Under the pieces are notes generated by a model that had not been told where the DNA came from, did no database searches, and saw nothing but the letters and a program-made list of their open reading frames with translations. Positions 35,784-46,290 of a stretch of 64,000 nt of DNA are shown here, one piece after another. The stretch is from Capsaspora owczarzaki ATCC 30864. Lineage: Eukaryota > Opisthokonta > Filasterea. Each line of letters starts with the position of its first letter. The stretch's first letter is position 1. The translations under genes were made by a program, and so were the position numbers. Location: the NCBI RefSeq assembly GCF_000151315.2, contig NW_011887292.1, forward strand, positions 909,534-973,533, given 5' to 3'.

Positions 35784-37506
35784 ATGTCCGACGCCGCAGC
35801 TCCAGCTCCTGCAGCCGAACCAGTCACAGCAACAGCAGCAGCAGCAGGCCAGTCATCACAGCAGCAGCCGTCCAAGGTCGCTCCTGCTGTGCTTGTCATT
35901 GGCATGGCCGGCGCTGGCAAGTCAATGGTGATGCAGGTAAAACCAAACGACCACCGCGCTCCACCCAACCAACCAACCAACCAACCAACCAATTACCGCG
36001 ACAATTGGCAAGCATAAGCTAGTGCATTTGCTCATGACACTGCAGCATGAGCACCGCGCGTGTGTGTGCACAATGCACTGATGAGCGTCGTCCGTCATGC
36101 GTCGCCATGTGTCGCCTTTGTCTTCCACTGCTCCCTTTTTACCAGCCACGACCCAGACGCAGACCCAGACCCAGACCCAGACCCAGACGTGACTCTCATC
36201 GATGACCCCAACGTTTGCATGCTTGACTCACCGCCTGTTGCTGTGTTTGAACCTCTCCCAGCGCTTGTCGTCACACTTGTCGGAAAACCGCCTCAAGACA
36301 TACGGCATCAACCTCGACCCGGCCGTCGTTGGCGACCTGTCATTCCCTGCAAACATTGACATCCGCGACACCATCCACTACAAGAAGCTGATGGAAGAGC
36401 ACAATCTTGGACCGAACGGAGCCATCGTGTTGTCGCTCAACCTGTTCACCACCCAGTTCGATCAGGTAACGACGTTGTGACGACCCACTCACACACACAC
36501 ACACGCACACACGCACCTTTGACGTGGAAAACTCATCACTCACACTTCCTCTACAAACATACAGCTCTCCAATCTCCTCGCACAGCGAGCACTCGAGAAC
36601 GACTTTGTCCTCATCGACACGCCTGGCCAGATTGAAATTTTCACCTGGTCTGCAGGCGGCGCAATCATCTGCGACGCACTGGCATCCCGCCTGCCCACCT
36701 GCGTCGTGTATGTGGTGGACACGGTGCGCTGCCAGAATCCAGTCACTTTCATGTCCAACATGCTGTACACTTGCTCGATTCTGTACAAGACGCAGCTGCC
36801 ATTTGTGGTTGTGTTTAACAAGACCGACATTGTCAAGCACGACTTTGCCGTCGAGTGGATGCGTGACTTTGAGGCGTTCGAAGAAGCTGTCTCGCGCGAG
36901 AGCTCGTACACGTCCGGGCTGGCCCGATCGCTCTCGCTCGTCTTGGACGAGTTTTATTCCAACCTTCGTGTCGTGGGTATCTCTGCGGCTCGCGGCGATG
37001 GCATGAACGATCTCGTCGAGGCCATCAACGAGGCTTCTGCCGAGTTTGAGCGCGACTATCGACCCAAGCTCGAGCAACTCCGCAAAGAAAAGGAGGCCGA
37101 AGAGGCTGCGCGGCAACAGGCGCAGCTGAACAAGTTTGCCGCCGACAAGAATGCCGGTATGAAGGTCGCCATGAATCTCTCGGACGCCGCAACTGCTGTT
37201 TCTGCCGCTGCCGGCGCGTCCGGCTCGCGCAAGGCCCAGGTCAAGCTCTCCAAGATCAACTACGGCAAGGGCTCGCACGAAGAGTACGATTCGGACGACT
37301 CGGACAGCGCGTACACTCCTCGCGACGGTCTTTCGTACATGAACGAAAACGAAGAGGACGAGGATGATGCCGACGACGACGAGGCCGAAGGCGACGAGTA
37401 TAGCACTGCTGAGGAAGCTGAAAAGGAGCGATTGCAGTTTGAGTCGTTCAAATCCTTCTTGGCATCTCAAAATGCCTCTAGCGCCGTTGCCAAAAAGCCT
37501 CAATGA
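35784..37506 (+). CDS. GPN1: GPN-loop GTPase 1 (XAB1)
   Basis: GPN1 is a dimeric GTPase needed for nuclear import and assembly of RNA polymerase II. Three main exons: the first encodes an Ala/Gln-rich leader and the P-loop GMAGAGKS and ends after MVMQ at about 35936; the second (from about 36261) contains YGINLDPAV, the family-defining Gly-Pro-Asn loop in [14 protein letters not shown] and ends FDQ; the third contains [15 protein letters not shown] (G3), [19 protein letters not shown] and NKTD (G4), then an acidic C-terminus ([29 protein letters not shown]). All GTPase motifs are intact. The tail is longer than the catalytic core requires, as in other GPN1 proteins. The next gene begins 109 bp downstream in the same direction. 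Confidence 0.95.
36150..36189 (+). repeat. (ACCCAG)n tandem repeat in a GPN1 intron
   Basis: About six copies of a gacccag-type hexamer, with one variant copy, shortly before the acceptor of exon 2. Confidence 0.85.
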
Positions 37507-37615
37507 TGCATTATTGTTATGATGTACGCTCAATACACGCCCCTTTTTTCTGAATTGTTTCGACCTTGCTAAAAATTAGTCTTCTTTGGAAAAACGCCCG
37601 AACGAACCAAAAGTC

Positions 37616-38684
37616 ATGGACCAAAAACCTGAGCCAACTCCAACCAGCCAGTATCCGGCTCCGGATGCTCAGCCAGCAAGCATTCCGCAGCCGCCGATGC
37701 AACCTCAGCAGTATGCACAAGCGCCGACCCAGCCGTACACTCAAGCTCCGCCGCAACCGTACACTCAAGCGCCGCCGTATGTCGGACCGCCTTCCTACCC
37801 CTCATCGCCGGTGGTGCAACAGCAGGGACAGTATTACCCGCAGTACCAACAGCCGCACCAGTACCCGACTCACACTGCGCTCAGGCCCTACACCAACACG
37901 GGCGACGGGCTTCAGTTGCTGCTGTGGGATCACGCTCAACTGCGTGCGTTCGCCGACCAGTACCACGCCGCGTCCAGCCAAGGCGAGCGCAATACTGCAC
38001 TCACTGACTTTATGCGACACCTGACCATTCACGAAAGTGCCGAGGAGCAGGTAAGCGCCGCGCAAGGTCGCAGTGAGCCTGGTTGGCGTTTTTCTTTGCG
38101 GCGTTGATGTGTTTTCGATGTTTTTGATTTTTTGATATTTTTTGTTGTTGGTTTTCGTCAACGCAACTCACACACGGCTCCTCCCCTGCCCCTTTGGACA
38201 GTACCTGTACCCGCTCATTCGTACGAAAATCCCGGGCGCTGAAATTCTGCTCGACCGTACCGTGCTCGAAGACAGTCTGTGCAAGCAGCTGCTCGAGTTC
38301 CTCGAAGCACACATCTCGAACATGTACATTTCGAGTGCGCAGTATACCGACGCATCCGACAAGAACAAGCCTGGAGCGCTGCAGCCGCATGAGCGGGAGC
38401 GCATCTTCAACGAGAGCGCCGAGAAGCTCTTGACGCTCACCCTCGAGCATCTCCGGTCGGAAGAAGACCGAGTGATTCGTCCGCTCGAACAATTGCTCAA
38501 GCCGCAGGAGAGATCGACGCTTGAAACCAACCTGCTCTGGGCCAAGAAGCTCGCTCCGACGCATACCCATTCATGGACTGCCGCGTCGAAAGGCCACTCG
38601 CGGGCCGCCCGGGTTCTCAACCCTGTTGCAGGCGTTGTGGATCGCGTCTCGGACGCACTCAACATTGGCACGCGAGGAACATGA
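37616..38684 (+). CDS. hemerythrin-like HHE domain protein with Pro/Gln/Tyr-rich N-terminus
   Basis: Two exons, about 37616-38050 and 38202-38684. The first 90 residues are a low-complexity Pro/Gln/Tyr segment (PTQPYTQAPPQPYTQAPP) like those of phase-separating or PDCD6-binding proteins. A four-helix HHE-type domain follows: GLQLLLWDHAQLRAFADQY (first His), HLTIHESAEEQYLYPLIR (second His and Glu), a helix DRTVLEDSLCKQLLEFLEAH, and LEHLRSEEDRVIRPLEQLL (His and Glu). In typical HHE domains the third helix starts with an EH pair; here that position reads DRTVLED, so one iron ligand seems replaced. The C-terminus is Lys/Arg/Ser-rich without a targeting signal I recognise. Iron or O2 binding is a family expectation only. 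Confidence 0.75.
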
Positions 38685-39023
38685 AGATATCAAAGTACTG
38701 TATGCACGATGCATGCGCGCTGCATAGACGATCAACTACAAAACAGAAAAAACAAAAATCAACACAAACCGAAAAACAGTGTGTCGAAAGTCGCAAGGAA
38801 CGATACATGCAGTGTTGAGGATTTTGGTTGTATTTTTAAAACATGAAACAAGAATTTTTTTGACTAACAATGCACAGGCAAAACAATATGCAGTCGAGGC
38901 GGATTTGCCACGACAACGAGAAAAAGAAGAATCCCGCTTTTTCTTGTTTTGGTTACACGACCATGTCTTTGCTGGAGCGGAGGGAGCTGAGGGAAGAATC
39001 AACAATAGGATAAAATGCTGGGT
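38685..39023. other. convergent 3' region HHE protein / HSF
   Basis: No gene is seen. It is AT-rich and holds both expected 3' UTRs. Confidence 0.55.
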
Positions 39024-39365
39024 TTACACGACGGTGGGCACGAGCTGACGCACAGGCGCGCATTGGCGGTCGCCCAGGTTCTTGCACGTTGAACTTTGTC
39101 GGAACTCGTGCTCAAGCCAATCCAAGTTGGTAGTGTCGGGAAGGTCTGTCAACAGCGGTTCGGATTCAAGCAGGTCAAGGAGGTTTGATGCAGAGGTCGC
39201 GGAAGTGCTCAAGCTACGCACGCCAAAGAGCGGCGAAAGTGGTGGCGAAGTGGGCTTGGCAAATGCCGCGCTCAATTGCAGCTGCTGATGTTGTCGGGCG
39301 GCACCAACGGACAGCGGCGCCAAGGAGGCCGGTTGTCGCTGCTGTTGCTGTTGTTGATGTTGCTG

Positions 39366-39396
<31 letters not shown>

Positions 39397-40890
39397 TGCA
39401 GAGACGTGGCCCACAGGTGGGCAACAGACACGGCAACATCCTTAACAAACTTGTCATTGGTGGCGAGATCAGCTGCGCTATTCGACCGGCTGAACGAGCT
39501 GGGGGCAAAAGACGAAGGGGCAACAATCGAGCTGCTGACGGTCGGCGCGGACGCGGACGCAGAGAGAGCATCAAGCGACATTGCTTCCACAGCATCCATG
39601 TTGGGGGCAGCCTCAGTAATCTCCTGGATGACAACAGAAGAGAGTCGTGGCCGGCGACGAGCACTCCTGCTGGCCCGAGTGACGGGACGAGAGCCGAGTT
39701 CCTCGTACTCTTCGTCGTCGTCAGGATCGCTGATGACGGGTGTGCTGTCACCAGAAACGTCGTGCGACAGCGGCCGCTTGCGAGACTCGCGCAGCTTGGC
39801 GTGGGCCTTCTGCTCAAACATGTCGAGCTGGTTGAGGAAGGCGGTTGTGGGAGTGACGGGCGCCTCAAAGATGGCAGCAAACTCGCCACCATTGTTCATC
39901 TTGACATCCTCGGCAATCTGAGCAAGCTGGCGCTGCTGCTCGTCGAGAAGCTGCTGCTGGTGGTCTGCGGTCGAAGCAAACTCGAGCTGCTGCAACGGCA
40001 GCGTTGGCGAGCCGCACAGGGGAGTGGCAAGCGAAGCGGCGCCGGCAATCTCGCGGAGCTCGCGCTCGGTGGGAATGAGCGCAGGATCGCAGGACTGGTG
40101 CATGACGACGAGGAGCTGTTGGATGACGGCATTTTGCGATTGGAACTGACGCTGGAGCCGGCCCTTTTGCTGCTCGAGCTCCTCACATGCAATCTCGAGC
40201 TCCGTGTTTCTGAGCTGCAGCTCTTCAAACGACTGGACCAGGGCGGCGTGGTCTGAGGCTGACACGGACGAGGAGGCGTGGCCAGAGGAGACGGTCGACA
40301 TGGCGTCGTCGTCCACACTGCTGCCGCCGTGGCCGTACGCGGTCGCCGCAGCAGCGGCAGCGGCAGCAGCCTTGCGCAGGTCGCTGGGCTTGGGCTTGCG
40401 CACAATGAGCGACAGCTCGTTCGCACGACCCTGGGCAAAGTGGGGATGCGAAAACTCCCATGCGTGCGACGTGCCGGCGACCACCACGCCTCGCTTGGTG
40501 TTGGAGATTTTGCGGAAACCGTACATGTTGAGCTGGCGCACAAAGCTGGCAAAGTTGTTGTGCTTAAAGTAGACGGGCAGGACTTGGCGTGCAAACAGCT
40601 CAGGGTTGGACACGAGGAAGTTCAGACCAGCGTTCGTCCAGCCAATGCAAAAGCTGTTTTTTGTGTCGTCGACCATTCTATTGAAAGAGTGTGTGTGTGT
40701 GTGTGTGTGTTTGAGAAGGGGGTTTGGAAACACAGTTTAGAGCCAGCAAAAAAAGAAAAGAAAAGGCGGCAAAAAAGCAAAAAAAAAAAGAGCAAGAAAG
40801 CAGCATGTTGGCCCAGCAAAACGCTTGCAAACTCACTTGAACAGCTTGGCGAGGAAGCCAGGGACGGGCTTGGAGCCTTCGTTCGACATG
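39024..40890 (-). CDS. HSF: heat shock transcription factor (HSF)
   Basis: Trimeric winged-helix activator of heat-shock genes. Exon 1 (40837-40890) encodes MSNEGSKPVPGFLAKLFK, the first helix of the HSF DNA-binding domain. After a 159-bp intron with a (CA)n run, exon 2 (39024-40677) continues KNSFCIGWTNAGLNFLV, then LPVYFKHNNFASFVRQLNMY and GFRKI, the diagnostic recognition helix. WEFSHPHFAQGRANELSLI closes the domain. A leucine-rich coiled coil (SFEELQLRNTELEIACEELE, then QFQSQNAVIQQLLVVM) is the HR-A/B trimerisation region. The remainder is Ser/Ala/Gln-rich with a run of about 11 Gln near 39370-39405. An HR-C repressor repeat was not recognised. Total length, about 570 residues, is in the usual range. 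Confidence 0.93.
39368..39404 (-). repeat. (CAG)n run encoding polyGln in HSF
   Basis: Uninterrupted and near-uninterrupted CAG/CAA codons encode the polyglutamine stretch in the C-terminal half. Confidence 0.85.
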
Positions 40891-41812
40891 GTTTGTGTGA
40901 TAGAGTGTCTGTGAGTGCGAGAGTGCGAGAGTGCTTGGAAGCTGTGGCGGCTACGAGAACAGAAGGCTCAACAACGGCAAGACGACGTTGCGTAACGGTG
41001 TTGTCGTGAAACAGCGTGCTTTGTTGGCTGGTTGGGAAGAAGGAGGAGGCTTTGAGACGTTGCTGGACTGGCACTCAAAGGTGGGCAAAGATCGAGATCA
41101 GGCAGATCGAGATGGAATGTCAACACGGCTTGAAGGTGCGATCAAAAGGATAACAAAAATCAAAAGCGAACGATGCCAAGGAAGACGTGTCAGCAGACGA
41201 CGATTGACGATTGGCTTGTTTGCAAAAAGAAGGGGGATCACTGCAAAAACGGAAACCAAAATACAAAAAAACGGACACAAAGAGAAGTGAATAACAAGCA
41301 TCAAACAGGTGGTGGTGGTGGTGGTGGTGGTTGGACGAAGAGCGGAGACTTGGAAGGAAGTGAGGAAAGAAGAAGAAAGGCGGGAAGTGAAACACTTTTG
41401 AAAAAAAAAAGGGCAGCGCGAAGGACGGCTTGTTTTTGAAGGCGTCGTTTTGGCGTTTGATGTTGGCAGTTCAAAAAGGACGGAAGAAGACGAGAGGCGC
41501 GAGAAAAGAAAGGGACGAGCGAGACGAGCGAGACGAGCGAAAGCAGAGCAGAGAAACAGCAGCAGCGATGACGAGCGAGTTTCCAGAAAAACCAACGTCA
41601 GACTCTGTCTGCGGAAAAAAAAAAAAAAAAAAGCAAAAAAAAAAAAAAGCGTATTTGAACGGACTTGTCAAGCAGAGTGACGGGAGAGAAAAGTCACAGA
41701 GGCAACGATGGGCAAGCTGGACAGTGGACACAGGCAAGAGCGATGCGGTGGTCAAGCAAACTCGGTTGGAAGGGGAGATCAGGAAGCGAAAGAGAAGCAG
41801 CAAAAAACACAC

Positions 41813-41845
<33 letters not shown>

Positions 41846-43438
41846 TGCCAAAAATACGCCCAACTTTGCTCAGCCTTCCGCGCGATTTGCTGAGTTGGCA
41901 TTCAGAGTACTGCGCATTGGCTGCGTGTGCACAGAGGAAGAAAGCGCAGCAGAAATGACAGCCACGAGCCGGGTTCTTGCCATTCCACACGCACCCCCCC
42001 TCCCCCAACAAAATCAAATCAAATCGCGTTTCGTCTCCGCACTCGGAGCACGGCGATCGAATGAAAAGAACGGAAACGGAGATTGGCCAAAGTGCGGGAA
42101 AAAGGAGAACATTCAAGTGAAACGGGCGCGGAGATTATGATTTGCAGTGTTGCTCGATGGGAGACGCTGTGCAGAGCAAGAGTTTAGAGAGGGGGCAAGC
42201 GAGGAAGCGAAATGACAAGTCGGGAGGAGGAGGAAGAGGAAGAGGAAGAAGAACAAGCAGAAGGAAGCGGAGGAAGCGGAGGAAAAAAAAAACACAAACC
42301 GGAAGAAAGACTGAATCGAAAAACACTCATTTTGGGCTTTGGCCAAGACATGAGCGATGCTGCCGCAGATCGTCCTTTGAATCGCGTTCAGGAGAGTCGT
42401 GCATCAATGCCAAGGTGCCCCCGCATCAGCAGCATATGAGGAGCTGTGGGAGATGGGTAGTGCGCACAAGGCGATGACCAACATAAGGCGCTGTTCAATC
42501 GCACTCGAGCACTTGCTCGACGACCGTCTGTTGACCAGCTGTGCCTCACGATTCAAAATCTGCTCAATCACTTTAGAGCTCTGCAATCAACTCGCCTCGT
42601 CCATCGACGCTGAGACGACGCCAAAACGCCCCACTCTGAGTGCTGGCGTTCATGTTTGCCGACCGGATTTCAATGCACGATCTCACTGTCCTTGTCATGG
42701 CTTTTTGCTCGAGCACTTTCAAACGACCATCCTTTGGCAGTAATCCTCTCTTGAATGAATGAGACTTCGGGACGATGATGGGGGAATCGGGTTGCGCAGC
42801 TTGTTGCATGACGCGACTTGTTTTTCCCCGACAGTCACGATTTGGGGCATTTTTTTTTTTTTTTCGCTGTATTGCCACTCTCTCTCTCTTCTGCGCGTGT
42901 GTGTCTCTCTTTTTGGGTTTTGCTTGCTTCTTGTCACTCCTGCCATCCCATCGCCACCACGAGCAGCACGCACTCGCCGCCAGAGTCGCATGGTCTTATT
43001 AATTTGCATCGCCAGGTGACCTTCCTTTTTCTTCCATCCATTCTCGTTCATTCTCCATTTTTCTCGGTGAGTTTTTTTTTTTTTGCTTCCAGGAGCTCAT
43101 CTCGTTGCTTTCCCAGCACGCTTGACGAAAAAGTCTCTCTTAAGCCTCGCATTGAACGTGTGCTTGTTGCTCCCTCAAAACGCCAAGCGCCAAAAAAACG
43201 CCTGTTTTCGTGTCACCGCACAACTTTCTCATTGGTTTCTCATTGGTGATTGAATGTGCCAGCTGACCACCGCTTCCCATCGCGCTTTTCCTTCTCCCTC
43301 CCCCCTTCTGTCTCCGCCTTTGTTCACTCACTCGCTCACCTTGCATCTGTCTGCAACACCACAGACTTGTACATCCGCCAAAAGCTCAGTCTCAAACCGG
43401 GGTCAAACACACAAAGCCAGACAGACCTCAGAGCGCAC

Positions 43439-43475
<37 letters not shown>

Positions 43476-43551
43476 TTCTCGCCCACTCTGTCTCTCTCTC
43501 GTCTTTCCCGCGCCGCGGTTCCTGCCTCCTCCAAAATCACCGTCTCAACCC
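40891..43551. other. largest intergenic region, divergent HSF / DEP protein
   Basis: From 40891 to about 42330 the + strand is strongly purine-rich, with A runs up to 30 (41814-41843). From about 42840 to 43551 it is pyrimidine-rich, with a T run of 32 (43443-43474). These fit leaders of HSF (leftward) and the DEP gene (rightward). A balanced island at 42340-42750 separates them. Confidence 0.5.
42350..42743 (+). CDS. weak candidate coding island, no family recognised
   Basis: An open + strand stretch at the composition switch. It begins MSDAAADRPLNRVQESRASM, and a second frame is open from 42399 to 42743 (AAYEELWEMGSAHKAMTNIR, CSIALEHLLDDRLLTS, LELCNQLASSID). Helical, leucine-rich text suggests a small coiled-coil subunit, but joining the two frames needs an unverified splice near 42420. 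It could equally be promoter sequence that happens to be open. Confidence 0.2.
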
Positions 43552-45939
43552 ATGGCGCAGCGGCTGGGGACTTCGCCGCGGGTGCAGATGGACATGCTGC
43601 TGCCGATCGCCGCACACGGGGGCGCATTCCGCGACGACGACCGCGACGATGACAACGACGAGAATCCCAACGCCGACAGTCTAACGGCAGCCGGGCTTTC
43701 TTCCTTGCCGTCTTACCACCACGCTCACCAGCATCCGAGGCTGACCACCACCACTGCTGCTACTCACTCCATGCCATCAGCAACGAGCCCTGCGCTTGCT
43801 GCAGCAGCGCGTCAGGAGCAACAGGAGCAGCGGGAGCAACAAGGGCAGAGCGCGGACGCTACTTTTGCAGCTAGCGTGGACCACTTGCAGTTGCAGGAGA
43901 GCAGCACCCTCCCGCCAATACGCAGTGCAATGCTCGCTTCACCCATCACCGCAGAGCTCGCAGCAGCAGCAACAGCAGCAGCGCCGGGTGCAGGAGAGTC
44001 GCCAGGACTCGACAAACTGCACGCGGACCTTGCTTCAACCCACTCTGACCATCTCATTGCCCTTGCTGCAGCGACTGCCACCCCCTCAGCGACAGCACAA
44101 GCAGTAGCAGCAGCAGCAACAATAACCACAACCGCAGCAGCCGCAGCAGCGGCAGCGGCCTCACGCGAAAATGCCCGTCGTGCCGCTGCCTCTGCAGCCG
44201 TTGTCCTCAGCAGAACGGGCGGCACCTCGTTCTCCGACCTCCTCCGCGCAGTAGAAGCTGGCAGCGGGTCTGCTGGCGAGTACTACACCACGTCCATCCG
44301 TCCATCGACTGCCGCCATCCCCTACGTGAGTCCCAACCTGCCTCCGCTGGCGTTTGCGGCTCCCGTTCCGTCGGTCAGCATCCCTTCACCGGCGCTACAC
44401 TCCGCAACCCCTGTCTCTCTGTCGCTTTCCACCTCCATGACTTCCACGCAGGGCTCGTTGTCTCTTTCGACCTTGTCGTCAGACTCGCTCGCTGCCGCCT
44501 TCGCGTCGTCCAACGGTTTTCCCAAGCAACCTACATCCCCAACACACATGCGCGCTTCCCCATCGTACAGCTCTCTGCAAAACCACCACAGCGCCAGCCT
44601 GATGGGACAGCATCACCTTGCCTTTGAGTCTTCCCACCTCCAATTGGAGCCCTTCCACGACTCGCCCCCGTCGTCCATGCCGTCAAGTCGGACGAACAGC
44701 GACAGCTCTTCGCGCTCTGCACACATCATGGCACACAAGCAGCAGCAACAGCAGCACCAGCAACACCAGCAGCATCAGCAACAACACCACCAACAACAAC
44801 TTCACCACCACTACCATCAGCAACACCATCACCCAACCGGCCTCTCGACACCGCGCTCGCTGCGAAGTGAATCATGCGACTCAATCCCCTCTGCCCTCAA
44901 TGGCGAGCTTGGTCAACTACGACGGCTGTCCGAAGGCTCTGGGTCGCCGTGCCCGTCGCCTTCGGCCTTGTCAATGGCTTCCTCAACCACTGCGCGGTCG
45001 TCGCTGGAGCTGTCCAGTGCGACCATTGCCGCCGCCACAGCCTCCTCCAACCAAGTCTTACCTGCCGACGCGTTCCTCCCAATCGCCGCGCAAGGGGCGA
45101 GAAAAGCTTCGGCAATATCGGTCTCGGCAGTGTCCACACTCTCCGAACCGACGTCTCCAACAAACACCTTAGTTTACTATAGCAATGTTACCTCACCAAT
45201 AGCAACGCCATCGGCCATCGCGACTCCGCCCCGTGCCCCAGTCAGCCCTGCTTCTGCTGCCGCCACGATGGTCCCTCACCGCCACGACCGGCCGAATCCC
45301 ATGGCGAGTCTGACCTTGATGCCCGACGACATTCCCAGCGTTCTCGCCGCCCTGATTGACCCCCGCGCCGGTGGCCTCGAAATCCGCGATCGCCCGTGGT
45401 TGCTCTTCACGCTGCGCAGCTGCTTTGTGGGCAAGGAGGCGATCGACTGGTTTATCTGCCGCCTCAACCTCGATGTCGACGAGAGCCGGCGCTACGGACA
45501 AAAGCTGCTTGATCTTGGCCTCGTCAAGCACAGCTCCCCCACCATCGGCTTCAAGGAAGCGGGCATGTATGCCTTCGACATGCCGGTTGTCAATGCCACC
45601 ATCCTGGCTGCAAAGGAAGCTGCGGCGTCCCGCATCGAGACGAGCTTGGCCCCGTCGACCATCACGTCCCCCCAGTCTCATTCAGTCACCTCCTCCGGCC
45701 CACCTTCGCTGACTTCATCGCAAGTCTTTACCGCGCCGGCCATGCCTCTTCCGTCGGTCGCGCCGGTCGTGGGCTCGTATTCCGCCCCAATCACGCCCTG
45801 GGCTTCGCCGACCAGCTCGTTCAAAAAGCCGGCTCAAGCCGTGCCCACACACAGCGCCCGCGACTTTGGGCGAATGCAAGAGGTCGTGTGGTCGACTACT
45901 CAGAATCGATTTGTACCAAAGTGGGAAGCCACACAATAG
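43552..45939 (+). CDS. DEP-domain protein with long low-complexity N-terminus
   Basis: Intronless, 795 residues. The first about 580 residues are Ser/Ala/Pro/Thr-rich with His/Gln runs (QQQQQHQQHQQHQQQHH, HHHYHQQHHH) and contain no domain I recognise. A DEP domain lies at about residues 593-675: DIPSVLAALIDPRAGGLEIR, FTLRSCFVGKEAIDWFICRL, SRRYGQKLLDLGLVKH and MYAFDMP. DEP domains target G-protein signalling and small-GTPase regulators to membranes or receptors. No GAP, GEF or RGS domain is present, so the protein is probably an adaptor. AATAAA at 45979-45984 is the likely poly(A) signal. The gene converges on CAP. Confidence 0.85.
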   Translation: MAQRLGTSPRVQMDMLLPIAAHGGAFRDDDRDDDNDENPNADSLTAAGLSSLPSYHHAHQHPRLTTTTAATHSMPSATSPALAAAARQEQQEQREQQGQSADATFAASVDHLQLQESSTLPPIRSAMLASPITAELAAAATAAAPGAGESPGLDKLHADLASTHSDHLIALAAATATPSATAQAVAAAATITTTAAAAAAAAASRENARRAAASAAVVLSRTGGTSFSDLLRAVEAGSGSAGEYYTTSIRPSTAAIPYVSPNLPPLAFAAPVPSVSIPSPALHSATPVSLSLSTSMTSTQGSLSLSTLSSDSLAAAFASSNGFPKQPTSPTHMRASPSYSSLQNHHSASLMGQHHLAFESSHLQLEPFHDSPPSSMPSSRTNSDSSSRSAHIMAHKQQQQQHQQHQQHQQQHHQQQLHHHYHQQHHHPTGLSTPRSLRSESCDSIPSALNGELGQLRRLSEGSGSPCPSPSALSMASSTTARSSLELSSATIAAATASSNQVLPADAFLPIAAQGARKASAISVSAVSTLSEPTSPTNTLVYYSNVTSPIATPSAIATPPRAPVSPASAAATMVPHRHDRPNPMASLTLMPDDIPSVLAALIDPRAGGLEIRDRPWLLFTLRSCFVGKEAIDWFICRLNLDVDESRRYGQKLLDLGLVKHSSPTIGFKEAGMYAFDMPVVNATILAAKEAAASRIETSLAPSTITSPQSHSVTSSGPPSLTSSQVFTAPAMPLPSVAPVVGSYSAPITPWASPTSSFKKPAQAVPTHSARDFGRMQEVVWSTTQNRFVPKWEATQ

Positions 45940-46290
45940 TTTTTTTCGTTTTGTTGGCGTTAAGTTTTTATCTATACAAATAAATTGTTTTCAAAACCCA
46001 GCATTCTATGCGTGTTTTGAAGGTGAGAGTGATTGCAATGTCAGAACCCCCCCCCCCAAAAGCAGGCAGCTCTTTCTCTCTCTTTTGTTGGAAACGACAG
46101 GGCTCAAATGTTTGGGTTTGTACAAGAAGCGTGCGTCAGCTGACGACGTCTCGCAGTTGCTTGTATTGTTGCAGAAAAGCAAGGTGAAACTTAGAAACAA
46201 CCAGACAGCACCAGACAACGACACGCAAAGGAATAAAAGGAAGAAACAAAAAACCACAGTGCGACAAACACTCAAGACCAGACACTGCGC
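45940..46290. other. convergent 3' region DEP protein / CAP
   Basis: No gene is seen. AATAAA at 45979-45984 serves the DEP gene. A C9-10 homopolymer lies near 46048. Confidence 0.6.
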
